Source of the DNA: Bilabrum cf. latius | Taxonomy: Eukaryota; Bigyra: Bicosoecida; Bigyra; Bicosoecida | Length of the DNA stretch: 64,000 nucleotides | NCBI GenBank assembly: GCA_965178125.1 | Contig: OZ237755.1 | Span: 496,001-560,000 of the forward strand | Direction: 5' to 3' | Part shown: one piece after another, positions 12,641 through 24,400 of the stretch | Layout of the letters: each line of letters starts with the position of its first letter | Position numbering within the stretch: the stretch's first letter is position 1 | Translations under genes and position numbers: made by a program | The notes under the pieces: generated by a model | What the model saw: only the letters and a program-made list of their open reading frames with translations | Told to the model about the DNA's origin: nothing | Databases searched by the model: none

Positions 12641-13558
12641 ATGGCTTCAGTTGAAAGTGCACATCCTCTGAAATGCTCGGAAAAGCTAGACTTGAGTATG
12701 AAGGAAACCAAAGGGGTTGATAGCGACGGGGCTTCATTCAGCTCGATTAGCGACATGTGGACTAGCGCGACGGCAAAGGGTTTGGAGAAATGGTACAGCT
12801 GGGGAATCGAGTATTACAAGAAGCAGAAGCCAACTATCGATGGGGCCCTCGGTGGCCTGGGTGATCTAACGCATGCCCCGGACGTAGAGCACAGCAAGAC
12901 ACTGCTGCAAGTATGGACAGAGGAGCGAATATCATTGTTAGGCAAAGACAAGCCATGCCTTGGTGTATCTCCTGAATCTAGCAAAACTACCAGCCCGGCA
13001 GATAAAGCCCACGAAAGCTCTGTAGCTGGCGCTGGTTGGCCATTGCCGCGCACAAGGGCCCTGGACCTCGGGGGTGGCATGGGCAGGGTCTCGGCAGCAG
13101 TACTATCAAAGGTGTACGACACAGTTGACTTAGTTGAATCCAGTGAGGCCATGGTGAAGGCAGCAGAGAGCCACGTGCCGAAGGAATCGCAAGGCATTTT
13201 GCAAGTTGGCGCGATGCAAAACTACAGCCCAACAGCCAAGTATACATGCATTTGGATGCAGTTTGCTGCGGGGTACCTCACAGATGATGACTTGGTGCGC
13301 CTGCTACAGCGGTGCGCGGCGAGCCTGGATGATCACCCCGCACGGTGCATCGTCCTAAAAGAGAGCGTGACGAGCTCGTCGACGCAGGCGTTCTACCTGG
13401 ACAGAGAAGACCACAACGTGATCAGGAGCAGGGAGTACTTTCGCGGGCTCGCTCAATTGGCGGGTCTTGACGTCGTGCTGGAGGTGCAGCAGAAGCCTTG
13501 GCCAGTGGGCCTCTTCCCTCTTGTGGCGTTCGTCCTCTTGCCTGCAAAGACTGTCTAA
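12641..13558 (+). CDS. NTMT1: Alpha-N-methyltransferase NTM1 (N-terminal Xaa-Pro-Lys type)
   Basis: S-adenosylmethionine-dependent enzyme that methylates the alpha-amino group of proteins beginning Xaa-Pro-Lys after Met removal. It is an uninterrupted 305-residue frame ending in TAA with no TAG. Visible family features are WYSWGIEYYKKQKPTIDGA near the start of the fold, the SAM loop ALDLGGGMGRVSA, and CIWMQFAAGYLTDDD, matching the family's IW-Q-GHLTD substrate-side motif. The N-terminal extension of about 45 residues looks disordered. The roughly 80 residues between the N-terminal block and motif I include a poorly conserved insert. It lies between two minus-strand genes and its 3' end converges on PCCB. 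The TAA stop is supported by the fold being complete there. Confidence 0.88.
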   Translation: MASVESAHPLKCSEKLDLSMKETKGVDSDGASFSSISDMWTSATAKGLEKWYSWGIEYYKKQKPTIDGALGGLGDLTHAPDVEHSKTLLQVWTEERISLLGKDKPCLGVSPESSKTTSPADKAHESSVAGAGWPLPRTRALDLGGGMGRVSAAVLSKVYDTVDLVESSEAMVKAAESHVPKESQGILQVGAMQNYSPTAKYTCIWMQFAAGYLTDDDLVRLLQRCAASLDDHPARCIVLKESVTSSSTQAFYLDREDHNVIRSREYFRGLAQLAGLDVVLEVQQKPWPVGLFPLVAFVLLPAKTV

Positions 13559-13830
13559 GCTTCTGCAAAGCCTGCGCTTGCTTGATTGCGTGCAGTCAAA
13601 TTGCAAGGCGGGATGCGATTCTGTATTCGTAAACCTGTCTCTTCGGCTATTCAATTGCGCTGGCGGCTCCTCTTTACTCCCTCAGCGCGACGACCTCCTC
13701 ACACGTGTTGAGGGGGGCATCAGACGAAACTCAACCGCCGACTCCAGCCAGCCAGCACTTGCTATTTTTATCCAAACTGCATCGCATCTGTCCGTGCAAA
13801 TACAACCTTCCATCGCACCTCGCTCCGCAC

Positions 13831-15685
13831 TCACAGCGGGATGTTCCCGTGCTTCTTGTCGAGCCCCTTCCACTCCTTGGTCGCAAGCACCTCGAGGTCC
13901 TCGCAGAGCCTCTGCCGGGTGGCGGCGGGGTCGATCACCTCGTCTACGAAGCCGCGCTCTGCCGCCCGCATCGGGTTTGCGAACTTCTCCGTGTATTCCT
14001 GCTCCTTGGCGGCGTTGTCCTTGCTCCTGAAGATGATCTCCACAGCCCCCTTGGCGCCCATGACCGCCACCTGGGCCGACGGCCAGGCATAGTTCATGTC
14101 CCCACGCAGGTGCTTGGAGGACATGACGTCGTAGGCGCCGCCGTACGCCTTGCGGGTGATCACCGTCAGCTTGGGCACGCTCGCCTCGGCGTACGCGTAG
14201 AGCAGCTTGGCACCGTGCCGGATGATGCCTCCGTACTCTTGGTCGGTACCCGGCAGGAAGCCGGGCACGTCCACGAAAGTCACCAGGGGGATGTTGAAGG
14301 CGTCGCAGAAGCGGACGAAGCGCGCGGCCTTGACCGAGCTGTTGATGTCCAGGCAGCCCGCCAGCTCCGTGGGCTGGTTGGCCACCACGCCCACGGGCCT
14401 GCCACCCACGCGGCCGAACCCGACGACAATGTTGCGCGCGAAATCGGGCTGAATCTCGAAGAAGTTGCCCTCGTCCACCACGTCGTTGATCACGATCTTC
14501 ATGTCGTAGGGGATGTTGGGGTCCGTGGGGATGAATCCCTTGAGCATCTCGCACTCCCGGTCGGAGGGGTCGTGGGTGGGCAGGCGAGGGGGGTCGGTCC
14601 GGTTGCTAGAGGGCAGGAAATCCATGAGGCGGCGCATCTGCTTGAGAGCTTCGACGTCGTTGTCGAAGGAGCCGTGCGCCACGCCGCTCTTGACAGTGTG
14701 GGTGCTCGCCCCGCCCAGCTCCTCCGCTGTCACCTCCTCGTTGGTGACCGTCTTGACCACGTCAGGACCAGTCACGAACATGTACGATGTGTCCTTCACC
14801 ATGAACGTGAAATCCGTCATGGCGGGCGAGTATACGGCGCCCCCCGCGCACGGGCCCATGACCATGGTGATCTGCGGGACAACACCGGACGCGTCGACGT
14901 TCCGCTGGAACACGTCAGCGTACCCAGCGAGGGAATCTACACCTTCCTGGATGCGCGCGCCTCCCGAGTCGTTGAGTCCGATCACGGGGGCGCCCACGGC
15001 CACGGCCTTGTCCATGATCTTGCAGATCTTCTGCGCGTGTGTCTCGGACAGGGACCCGCCGCTCACCGTGAAATCCTGGCTGAACACGTACACCAGGCGG
15101 CCGTTGATGTAACCGTGGCCAGTCACGACACCATCCCCCGGAGGTCGGTCGTTTTCCATGCCAAAGTCGTTGCACCTGTGCCTCTTGAGCATGTCGTACT
15201 CTCGGAACGTGCCCTCGTCCAGCAGCAGGTCCAGCCGCTCGCGAGCAGTTAGCTTACCCCGCGCATGCTGCGAAAAAGATATGGGTGTGGTGCGCTTATG
15301 GTGCGTTCTGAGCAGAAAATGGCTAGCGTTGGCTCGAAGGTGCTGAGAGCGGCAGCGATCCACGGCCCTCACCTGGCGGTCGATTCGCTTCTGGCCACCG
15401 CCGAGCAGCGCCTCCTATTCTGCATTGTGCAATTTTTCAGTAAACTTAGCGTACGTCTCTGCGGGCGTCAGCAATTTGGTCGAGGCTTCCTGCCAAGATA
15501 CCCTGGTGGTGCAGACGCCCCTTGCCCAGCCCCGGGCAGCTCCTGACGCTCCCTGCGACAACACATAGTTGAGTGTATATAGTATTCACTCTTATTAGAT
15601 GGTGAGACGTGGCGTACACTTGTTGCAAAATGATGGCACTAAACTGCAGGCAGGCTGCAAATTGCCGCAGCGCCGTTCTGTGCAT
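13831..15685 (-). CDS. PCCB: Propionyl-CoA carboxylase beta chain, mitochondrial
   Basis: Carboxyltransferase subunit that moves CO2 from biotin on the alpha chain to propionyl-CoA, giving methylmalonyl-CoA in odd-chain, Val and Ile breakdown. Exons are 15685-15620, 15552-15373 and 15267-13831, all phase 0; total 560 residues ending in TGA. Exon 1 ([15 protein letters not shown]) and the Arg-rich start of exon 2 form a plausible mitochondrial presequence. Exon 2 ends [14 protein letters not shown] and exon 3 begins [12 protein letters not shown], so the junction falls in a conserved block. Core motifs include [46 protein letters not shown] and [14 protein letters not shown], and the end is KKHGNIPL. 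One TAG (15417-15415) immediately precedes EALLGGG, at a position usually polar or Arg in relatives. No alpha subunit lies in the window. Confidence 0.95.
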
Positions 15686-16032
15686 GAACTATCTCCCAGG
15701 AGCTCACACTTCTGGAGGAGGAAATACCAACACGGCGCAATACGTTTCGAAGCATGGAATAAGGTCCACTTATTGTAGCGTTAGGCGCACGCCTTGCTTT
15801 TTGATGTAGCCTATCTGGTATAAATAAAACAGAACGTTATTATTGGCCCATCACTCGCCGCCGCGCAAACTGCGGAACCAACCATCTCGTTCTTGCTGAA
15901 CACTCATCTTCGCAGTGCTCACTGCGATTTACTGTTGCAATTGCAAGCGACAACAGTTTTGATTTGCACGCGTGATCAATAGACCCATCAATTTTGCACT
16001 TCAGAGCTCTGTGACAGCAGAACCGGCTCGAC
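15686..16032. promoter_or_regulatory. Divergent intergenic region, probable shared promoter
   Basis: This 347-bp region separates the start of PCCB (-) from the start of the kinase (+). A TATAAATAAA string at 15819-15828 could be a TATA-like element for the + gene, about 205 bp upstream of its ATG. That distance is large and the call is weak. Nothing else stands out. Confidence 0.3.
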
Positions 16033-19000
16033 ATGGCTGCGGCTGTCAGCGAGTTCCGACCCCAAGTGATCGACAGAGTAGACAGCAACAAGATTTATGT
16101 TGGCGGGGAGGTCGTTTATGAGATGGGTAGTTATCTTGGAGGTGGCAATGCCAGCACAGTCTACGAGTGCAAAGCGGCAGACAGGCCGGACACAGTGAGA
16201 GATGCGTTTCGGCATTGAATTGACTGGCCGCGACACTTTACTTTGTGCAGCGATGCGCCCTCCTGCCCACCCCACCACCTCATCTCACAGCGCTTGGCCA
16301 TCAAGCAAGTGCACCCAATCAACTACCGAATGAGCCGCCCAACGATGATTGCTCGCTCCATGGTGGTCCATCGAGTGAGACAGAAAGCCTTGGGATATCG
16401 CCTGCATAGTAGCCCAAAACGGCGGCAGAATTCATGGCGTTAATTATTATAACAAATATGCACTGACTAGAGTTCGATGAGCTCAATACTGTAGTTAGGG
16501 CTCACGACGAGAGCTGCTTCAAACCGGCGACGTGGTTTTTGCTTTTCCGGCACTTTCCGATGTCTCGCAGGGCGACGAGCTTCCGAAGGAAGTTGAAGCG
16601 GGCAAGCTCCCATTGCGAAGGGAGTGAGTAGCAGCTCAAAGTGTCATAGTCGTGCTCGAGTGTTTGGCCACGCGCAGTTCCTGGTTGGCTTCCGTTCTGC
16701 TTGTTTTCGTCGCTTCAACCATGCTATTGGCGATATGACCCGGTTCCTTGTGCGCAGGCATGTTTGGTGGATGTATCACGCCAGCACGAAGCAAGTGATT
16801 CCGTGCTGGACGGACCCTAGTGCCGGTGGACAGATTCGCGAGCTAGCTCTTCCCAAATGCGTGGAGGTTTGGGGCTGGAACCCACCGCAAGCAGGTTCGC
16901 CTGAATGCCTTTCCTTGTCTGCAGCAAAAGCTAAATTCAATACCGGTGCGGACGATACCGCTGCGGCTGGCGGCGGCACGACACAGAGCGCCATTGCCAA
17001 CGTCCGGATGGAAGTGGTTGCCAAGCGAAGAAAAGTAGTGATTCCTGAGGTGCCCCCTCGATTCATAAATCTTATTTTTGCGAGGCGGAAAGTATTTCGC
17101 GAGATTGCAGTGATGCGCCGCCTGCCGGAGCATCCGAACATCCTGCAGCTGCACGACGTGTGCGAGCAGGTGCAGGACAACCGGTGCTGCCTGCACATCG
17201 TGCTGGAGCTCGCAGACGGTGGCGAGCTATTCGACAGAATCAAGCTGGACCAAGGCTGCAGCGAGGTGGTTGCATGCGATTACTTCCAGCAGCTGCTGGC
17301 CGGCGTCCAGTTCTGCCACTCGAACGGGGTGGCCCACCGCGACCTCAAGCCGGAGAACCTCCTGCTCACAGAGAATGACAGGGATCCCGCATACCAAGAG
17401 TAGGAGGGGACCTGCGATCTGACTGGGTAGAATCCGCCGTCGTCCCCCGGCCTCGCACCGCTGCAGCCGCCCATGCACGGCGACCGCGAACAGACGGCTT
17501 CCTCCGGCATGGCAAGCAGCATCAGGACACGGTCCACGTCTCCCGCGGGAGGGCGGCCGGGACACTCCCACCAGGCCAGCTTTGGTGCAGCACCGCGAGT
17601 CTCGAGCACCACTGCTCTCCATCACAGGCAAGTGCGGGGCACCCAGCCTACTCTGTCTAGCCGCGATGCACCGCTATCTCCTGGCAATGCAATGCGTAGC
17701 GTCACCACAGGAATAGCAAGCATGCATTCTCGGGGCGGTTAGCCCGCGCGAGCCAGCAGCGATGGCAGCAGGTACGTGCAGCCTTCGCCGGTCGGAAGCA
17801 TGGGCAGCAGCTAGAGCTCGTTCCGTACCACTGCTGGCGAAGGAGCCGAGCACTAGCGACGCGCACAAGGCGGCATTGGGGCGGAATCCAGTGAAGAAGA
17901 CGAGGAGGAGGACGACGAAGGGTGGAGCGACGGCGAGGACGAAGACGAGGAGTCGCAAGACGCGCAGCTGAAGGAGGCAGACGGCGTAACGCTCAAGATC
18001 GCAGACTTCGGGCTGTCGGCGCTGATGGCTGCAGCCGAGGACGCTGAGATGGAGGACAGGGAGGTCGAGGCTGCAGGTGGCTCGCGGGCGGCCGGGCTGC
18101 GGCGCGTGGGTGGCCTGTCGGTCGGTGGCGCGAGCCAGTCGGGGGGCGACCCCCTGTCGCTGCGACCGGTCCCCCGCACCCCGTAGCAGATTGCAATGAA
18201 GAGGCTCCGCTCGGTGGTCGGGTCTCCGCACTACTGCGCCCCCGAGGTGCTCGGCGTGGACCCCGCCAAGATCGTGGCGGGACAGGTGAAGATGGGCCCA
18301 AATGGAGAGGTTGTCACCACCCAAGGGCGGGTGGGAACTGGGGTTCGCGCGGGGTACGACGGCGCCAAAGTGGACGCCTGGAGCTGCGGGGTGATCCTCT
18401 ACGCCCTGCTTGCTGGCAAGCTGCCGTTTGGTTCCAATCTTGCGCAGTGCCCGCGCTTCAAGCAGTGGAGCGTGTTCGTGCGCAAGGTTGAGGACGAGCA
18501 AGCTGCCTTGCGCCAGTCCAGCACGGTCGCTCGCGCCGGATCCTCTAGCACAGACATCGCTCGCAGGCTCGAGCCCCAGCTGACCGAACCAATGGGTAAC
18601 AAAGCAGTGCCTTCTCCCGCGTCCAGCCCACCGACAGCGACGTCCTCCGGGTCAGACATGCGCACTGACGGCGAGGAGGATGATACGTTTGCCGAGACGC
18701 CCGCACCGCTGGGCCCGCACGTGCGCGTACCGCAGCCGCAGCACGCAGACCCCGGGCCGTGGCCCCCCTCGGAGCTCCCTTCGTTCCCGTCGTGGTTCAT
18801 CCTCGAGAAGTTCTCTCCGGATGCCAAGCGGTTGGTCGCTGGCCTCCTTCACCCTGCCCCTGCCCGCCGCTGGACCGTCGCCGAGGCCCTCTCCGCAGAA
18901 TGGACTGTATCTGGCCTGCGCGCCATCATGGAGGCGAGGCAGAGGCGGAGGGCGCGTCGAGCTGCCAGGAAGGCGCAGCGCAGGGAACAGCGCGCGAGAG

Positions 19001-21255
19001 AGCGAAGGCAGGCTGCTGGTGCGCCCTTGGAGGTTGGCACGGGGTCGGGGTGGCACGCACAGGATACTGGACCAGTTGCCAGTGACAGCGCGGACGCAGC
19101 CGCGCCGTTTTCGCAGGATGACGGGCGGCTAGTGGGCAGCAAGGCGGGGCATTTCGATGCATAGTCGAAGAGTGCATCATCTGGGAACAGCCGCATGGCT
19201 AGCAGCAGTGCCAGGGACATGTTTCCGGGCGTGGAAGACTCGCAGGCACCAATGGAGGGCGACGATGACGTTGCAGGTGCCGATGCGAATGCCAGCACGG
19301 ATGGGGAGGATGAGCCCGGCCTCGCAAGCACAGCAAACACGTCTGTGCTATCCGATGCCGACCGGCCGAAGCAGTTTCCGAGCATCCGCGGCTGCATGTC
19401 TGCCCCCATGGCTCCGATGGGACCTTCCAGCGACCTCGTGGACATGCCCCCGCTAGCCCTGGGATCGTCTGCTATGACGGGAGACAGCTCGGTGCTGTCT
19501 GGCAGCATACCAAGCGCCCATACTACCAAGGATGCTTCGCGAGGAAACAGCAACCCAGGGAGCCCGCAATGTCAGGGCCAGGGGGGGCGAGTCGGCGTAT
19601 CTTCGCCCCGCACGGCGTTCGTGCAGTCATCATCCTCCTCCTCCTCGTCGTCCGCTGTGCCCTCCTCATCTTCTGGCATCAAGCAGGATGCCCAGAGGTC
19701 AGCGTGCTCTGTTGCCAACCCCGTGCGTCGCCAGGGCTCCACGGGAGTGACTCGAGCTATCAGCAACGACACTGCCAGTGCCTCCATGTCGGACTCGGTG
19801 CCAAGGTACCCCTCAGCGACGTCATCCTGCCTGGACGACAAGCAGAGGGACCCGCGGGACTCGATTGGCTTCAGCCCTGCCCTGGGAGCCATGGCTACAC
19901 CGGGATCCTCGCTGCATTACGGCGTGGGCCACCGGGCAGTCTTGCCACCGAGGCTGCCGGGGCAGGCTCCTATCCCGGCCGGCGATCCCGTGCGTCCTCG
20001 CCCCGGTCTTGGGTCGGGGTCACGCAAGAATTCTGCGGAGCAGAAGAAGCCTCTGCAGTCTTCTGACGCTGCCAAGTCTGAGCACGAGCCCAAGGATGGG
20101 CGTGGCTCGGAGAGGCAGGAGGCACCGCCGCAGCCAGCTATGGAAGACGGCAACGGCAGCCAGCATGTCGAGAACAACCTGAGCATGGCCACCCCAGGGG
20201 CGATTGGTGCCCTCCGCCGGCACAGCACCAACCCAGACGCGATCGAGAGGTCCGTCACCACGATTCATAAGCCCCACGCTACTGCGGGCGGTCCGGTGCC
20301 AGCCGGTCCGAACGCAGGAGCAGCAGGAACCGCCCTTCCTTCCCTTGCAGACCGGCTGCCTCGCCTGGACCCCGAGCACAGCGTGAGGCGATCCTCGAGG
20401 GTGACCACATCGGTGCCAGCCACCGTGGTGCTGGCACGCATTGCTGAGCTAGTGAGGACAGAGGAGGACCTGCTGCTGCACGACGCCATGGAGGCGATGC
20501 GGAGCCAGGGGGAGGCGGGGGGTGGGGCGCCAGAGGGCGTGGCTGCCTCAGAGCAGGCCACTACGACTGGCGGGCGCGTCCATGGGGCCGGATCGGCGGC
20601 GGGGCGTTTCCGTGGTCAGCTGGTGATCTCCGGTGCCAGTGGAGGCAGCGGGACGGTCACAGCGAGCGCATCGGCAAGTGCTGGTCTCGAGGAGGACGGG
20701 GGCTGGGGCCATGGCGGGGCGGAGGACAGCATCGCAGCGCAGGAGAAGGAGAAGGAGCCAGAGCTGAGCCGGGTGGGTGGCGCGGCGCCGACAGGGGGGG
20801 CATTGTCCGGCCACGCCAGCAGGCTGCGCATGGCCAGGGCGGCATCAGCGCCCTCCGGGGAACACCCTGCCGGTTGCAACCTAGCTCTGTCCTAGTAGGA
20901 GCAGTCGAAGGAATTCGTGCTTCCGCCTGCTTCCGAGGATAGAGCGCCCGCGTTCGTGGTGGCTTCGGCTGCTACTTCCGGGGGCAGCGGCGTGCGCCGA
21001 TCAGTGACGGAGATGGGCGCAAGGAGGAGCAGGGGCAGGGGCAAGGGGAAGCTGGAAGTGTACACGGACTACCGTGCGTGCAAGCTGGAGGCTCGGCTGG
21101 ACGGAGAAAGGGTCCTAGAGGTGCGTGTTCTGCTGCACCCTAACGATTCCCGTCTCCAGGTGGTCGAGGTGCTTCGAGCAGGGCTGGGAATCTTCGCGTT
21201 CAAGCGCTTCTTCGATACGCTGCGGCAGAGGCTGTCCCGTGTGATTAGGGAGTGA
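16033..21255 (+). CDS. CAMK-like Ser/Thr protein kinase with large inserts
   Basis: Exons 16033-16194, 16291-16374, 16571-16623 and 16758-21255 splice in frame to 1598 residues ending in TGA. The glycine loop ([12 protein letters not shown]) and catalytic lysine (LAIKQV) lie in exons 1-2, the alpha-C Glu in [10 protein letters not shown], then [11 protein letters not shown] (Asp 295), DFGLSAL (Asp 516), the activation segment [13 protein letters not shown] near 590, and [22 protein letters not shown]. The catalytic and DFG loops are 215 residues apart instead of about 15 because of an acidic, Ser-rich insert. Nine TAGs are in frame, six inside that kinase core (17401, 17428, 17740, 17812, 17854, 18184), then 19162, 20893 and 20896. 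After a 700-residue disordered tail the C-terminus ([16 protein letters not shown] to [12 protein letters not shown]) resembles a KA1-type domain. Substrates are unknown; all catalytic residues are present. Confidence 0.85.
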
Positions 21256-21447
21256 TATTACTATGATGCAATATTTCCGCGAGGGTAGTGCAAGGCTGCC
21301 TCCCATTTTCTTGCACCGGTTGTTTCGGTTCCGCAGCAGGGCGCGGCGCTGCGCGTCGATTCGTCAACTGAAGACGCAAAGGGCTGATTCTGGCTCCAAC
21401 GAATTCCATCAGTGCAAAGCAAGCACGTAAATCGATAAATATATACA

Positions 21448-24400
21448 ATGTCGGTCCCTTCAGCATCAGAATGGCGGGACATTGTGAAGCTTATCAATGG
21501 TGAACACTCGCTGAGAGACGGGAGACCACTCCCAGATGGAGCCTCGGCGTACATGAATGCGCAGCAGACGTAAGTTATGGAGTAACGGGAGACAGCCATT
21601 TTTGTGCAAATAACTCAAAAACCAGGTTGTTGTGCGAATCACTGTGCCTCGAATTCAGTTAAATGTGCCCGCAACCCAAGATCCGCAAGTTCGCAGTGTG
21701 TTTGCCGATGCGTGGCAGCATGTATCAGCCATAGAGAATCCAGACGCAGTCGTAGAGGACTACGCTAATTTTCTCACTTCTGATGGTCTGGTGAGGTATC
21801 TGGTCGAATCCCACGGGTAGTGCAAGTGCGCGTGGCCTGACCGAATCTTCTTGTGCCCAACGACGTACATTTCGTAGTTATTGATTGCTTCCGATGGTTT
21901 CGTTTGAATCACAGGTCTCATTTCGGAAGTCTCTGGATGCTCTCAAGATGGAGGTGTCTCAGCTGGTTGCTGTGCACCAGTCGCTGTAGGCACGGCAGAA
22001 GTTTGCAGACGCCACTAAGGCAATCGAAAGTGAGATGTTCATGAGTTGTGTTTTCAATGTGTGCTGTTTTATCGCGATGGCGACCACTCTGTCCGTGTGA
22101 TGTGCGCAATTTTCGTCACGTGTCGATCGTTCGCCCACATGATCGTCCAAAATATTGCAGCTGTGCTGATCGCTCTGCTCGGCCACGGCCATCCACTAGC
22201 CCGACGGAGAGCCGTGCGCCTCTTAAATTGCCTGTATGCTGGCACCACGTGGGAGCGCGAGGGCTTCCTGGCCCCCATGGTGGCTTGCGTGGGAGACTCG
22301 TTCACCGTGCGTGCCCGCACATGCTACTCGCTCGGCTCGTCCGGCGACAAGTCTGAAAAATTCTACTTTCTCGTGTGCGCCCCGTCCTTTGACGCCCGGT
22401 CTCGCGTGTCAAACGTGCTCACCGTGCATGCTCCGACTGAGCAGGAGGAAGTGGAGATCGACCAGACGAGCGAGCAATTGGAGCCGCTGGCCGTCGATGA
22501 AGCGGGAGGCACAGCCTCTTCCAAAGGAGACGCCGGGACCGATGAGGCTTCCGACGGCACGGAGCTATCTCTGCGCCTGAACGAATTCCCGCGGGCCGGA
22601 TTCTATGACTGGAGGCTCGTGGTCATCGGAGAGTCGGGCGAGGCTCGCCCTGTCGCCGTGGCCCCTGGCGACCCTCTGGTAGATCGCCATGAAACGGCAC
22701 ACCGCGCCACTGCGGCCGCAGTGGCACAGGGTAGTCCCGGCGGTGTGAGCGGGAGGGTCCTGACTTCCATCGCGCGCATCAAGGCGCAAGGCCGGTACAT
22801 CGTGCAGCCAGCCGACGCGAGGAATGCAAAGGCAACTCACATATCCGTTGACTTGGAGGGCACTGTGGTGGACAAGGCAACTGGCCGGGTGGCCAAGCAC
22901 GGCACGTTCTCTAGCGTCGCGTCTCGCGTTCCGTAGATGGCCCGCGAGGGCGCGAACCTGCTCGTGGTGCACGGGGCAATCGAGAGAGATTGCGGCTGGG
23001 GAGAGTCCGAGCAGGCAGACAATATGGCAAGGGCAATGCTCGAAAGTGCAGCGCCATCGCCTTCACCGTCACCAGATGGTGCTGCACGGGGCCGTGGCGG
23101 CAGCAGTGCCTCCGGCAATGGCCAGGGTGATGACGACCAGTCCGTCAGGTCTGAAGAATCGGCCCTCGCCGCTGTGTCTGCAGCTGGTCCTTCTGACGAC
23201 GGTCCCGTGACCAACCCAAGAGAGGCTGTGCAACGCCTCGGGCTCGCCCCAACGGGCCAGCCTAGCTCCGGGGCAGCCGGAGACGTGGCTTCGGGTCAGC
23301 TCGGCACGACGCTGCAATCCCCCGAGCCAAAGAAGCGGCACGCATCCACGGGCACAGGCAAGCTATACGAATCGCTGCTCGGCGGAACAGATGCCAGCGA
23401 ATCCATGCAGGTGGCAGATGCTTGGGCGCATGCGCTTGACGAGTTGAAATCCAGGGAGGGGGATAGGCGCATTGCGGCCAGGCCGGATGCCTCCCCCTAC
23501 GCTGTCATGTGCAGGTCCACTCTTTCCAGCATGCACGGCGGGCTTGCTGGCGTGCGGAGGCTAGTTTCCCAGGCTGAAGAGGCTGGTGTCAGGGTGGCGC
23601 TGCAGGTAGACGCGTCGATCGGGTCCAGCAGGCCGCACAGAAACCACAAGGGCAAGTTCGCCCACACTCTCGACGAGTCGGGTCTGCGCACGGTACTGAG
23701 GGGCTGCGATGGCTGCGTCAACCAGTGGGAAGACAGGGCGCTCCCCAACTTCAGAAGAGGAGATGTCTGGCAACAGCTGGTCGACGACTGCGTCAACCTC
23801 GCCGACGCATCGGGCGTGCGGTCGCTGTACCTGCATGAGGCTTCGTCGTACCCTTTCATTATGCAGATGGATTCCACCGAGATGTTCCGTAGAGACACGA
23901 CGGACCTGGCACCGCACTATACGCCCGTGGAGATTCTGTGGGGGGATGTTGTTGTTGGGAACCAGGAAGGATCGTACTGGGTGGATGCTGGCATTCCGGA
24001 CAGGTACGCCAACCCTATCCTGGTGAAGCTCACAAGGGCCATGTGGGAGAGGTACCCAGACTTCTGCGTGCTTGGAGAGAGCTTTTACGGCCGAGACGGC
24101 CCGTTGCTGCACTCTGGAGTGATCCCGCATTCCATCCGCACGATTGAAGCCATGGCGTTCGCGGCCTCTCGCGGCCTCGAGCCATCTGGACGGGGTTTCT
24201 ATCAGCCGGTGCCTCCGGGTGAAGAGCCCGTGGGTGAGCTCAAGTCGGTCCTTGAGAGAGAGGAGGACACGTGCCCCCCAGGGGGTTAGCAGCTGATCTT
24301 GCGATCGCTAGCCACGCCCAGAACGCCTTACCCTTCGTTGCTGCTGGGCAGGTTCCTGTGGACCGCCGTGGATCTGCTGTCGTGCCTTCCTGGCGGGCTC

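Noticed and set aside
13556-13558. UAA also reassigned
   Set aside because: No in-frame TAA was needed inside any gene. TAA closes NTM1, TmcB-like, Luc7 and the giant protein where domains or composition end; reading through NTM1's TAA would run into antisense PCCB.
13705-15252. 515-residue + strand ORF opposite PCCB
   Set aside because: Shadow of a very well-supported PCCB gene.
17401-18186. TAGs as true stops, making the kinase and other genes pseudogenes or fragments
   Set aside because: All breaks are TAG and never TAA or TGA, the frame is preserved across dozens of breaks in 14 genes, and domains continue across them. Random decay would give all three stops and frameshifts.
21790-21830. 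tRNA B-box-like string (GGTCGAATCC)
   Set aside because: Lies in the exon/intron border of the glucan synthase gene; no A box or cloverleaf could be formed around it.
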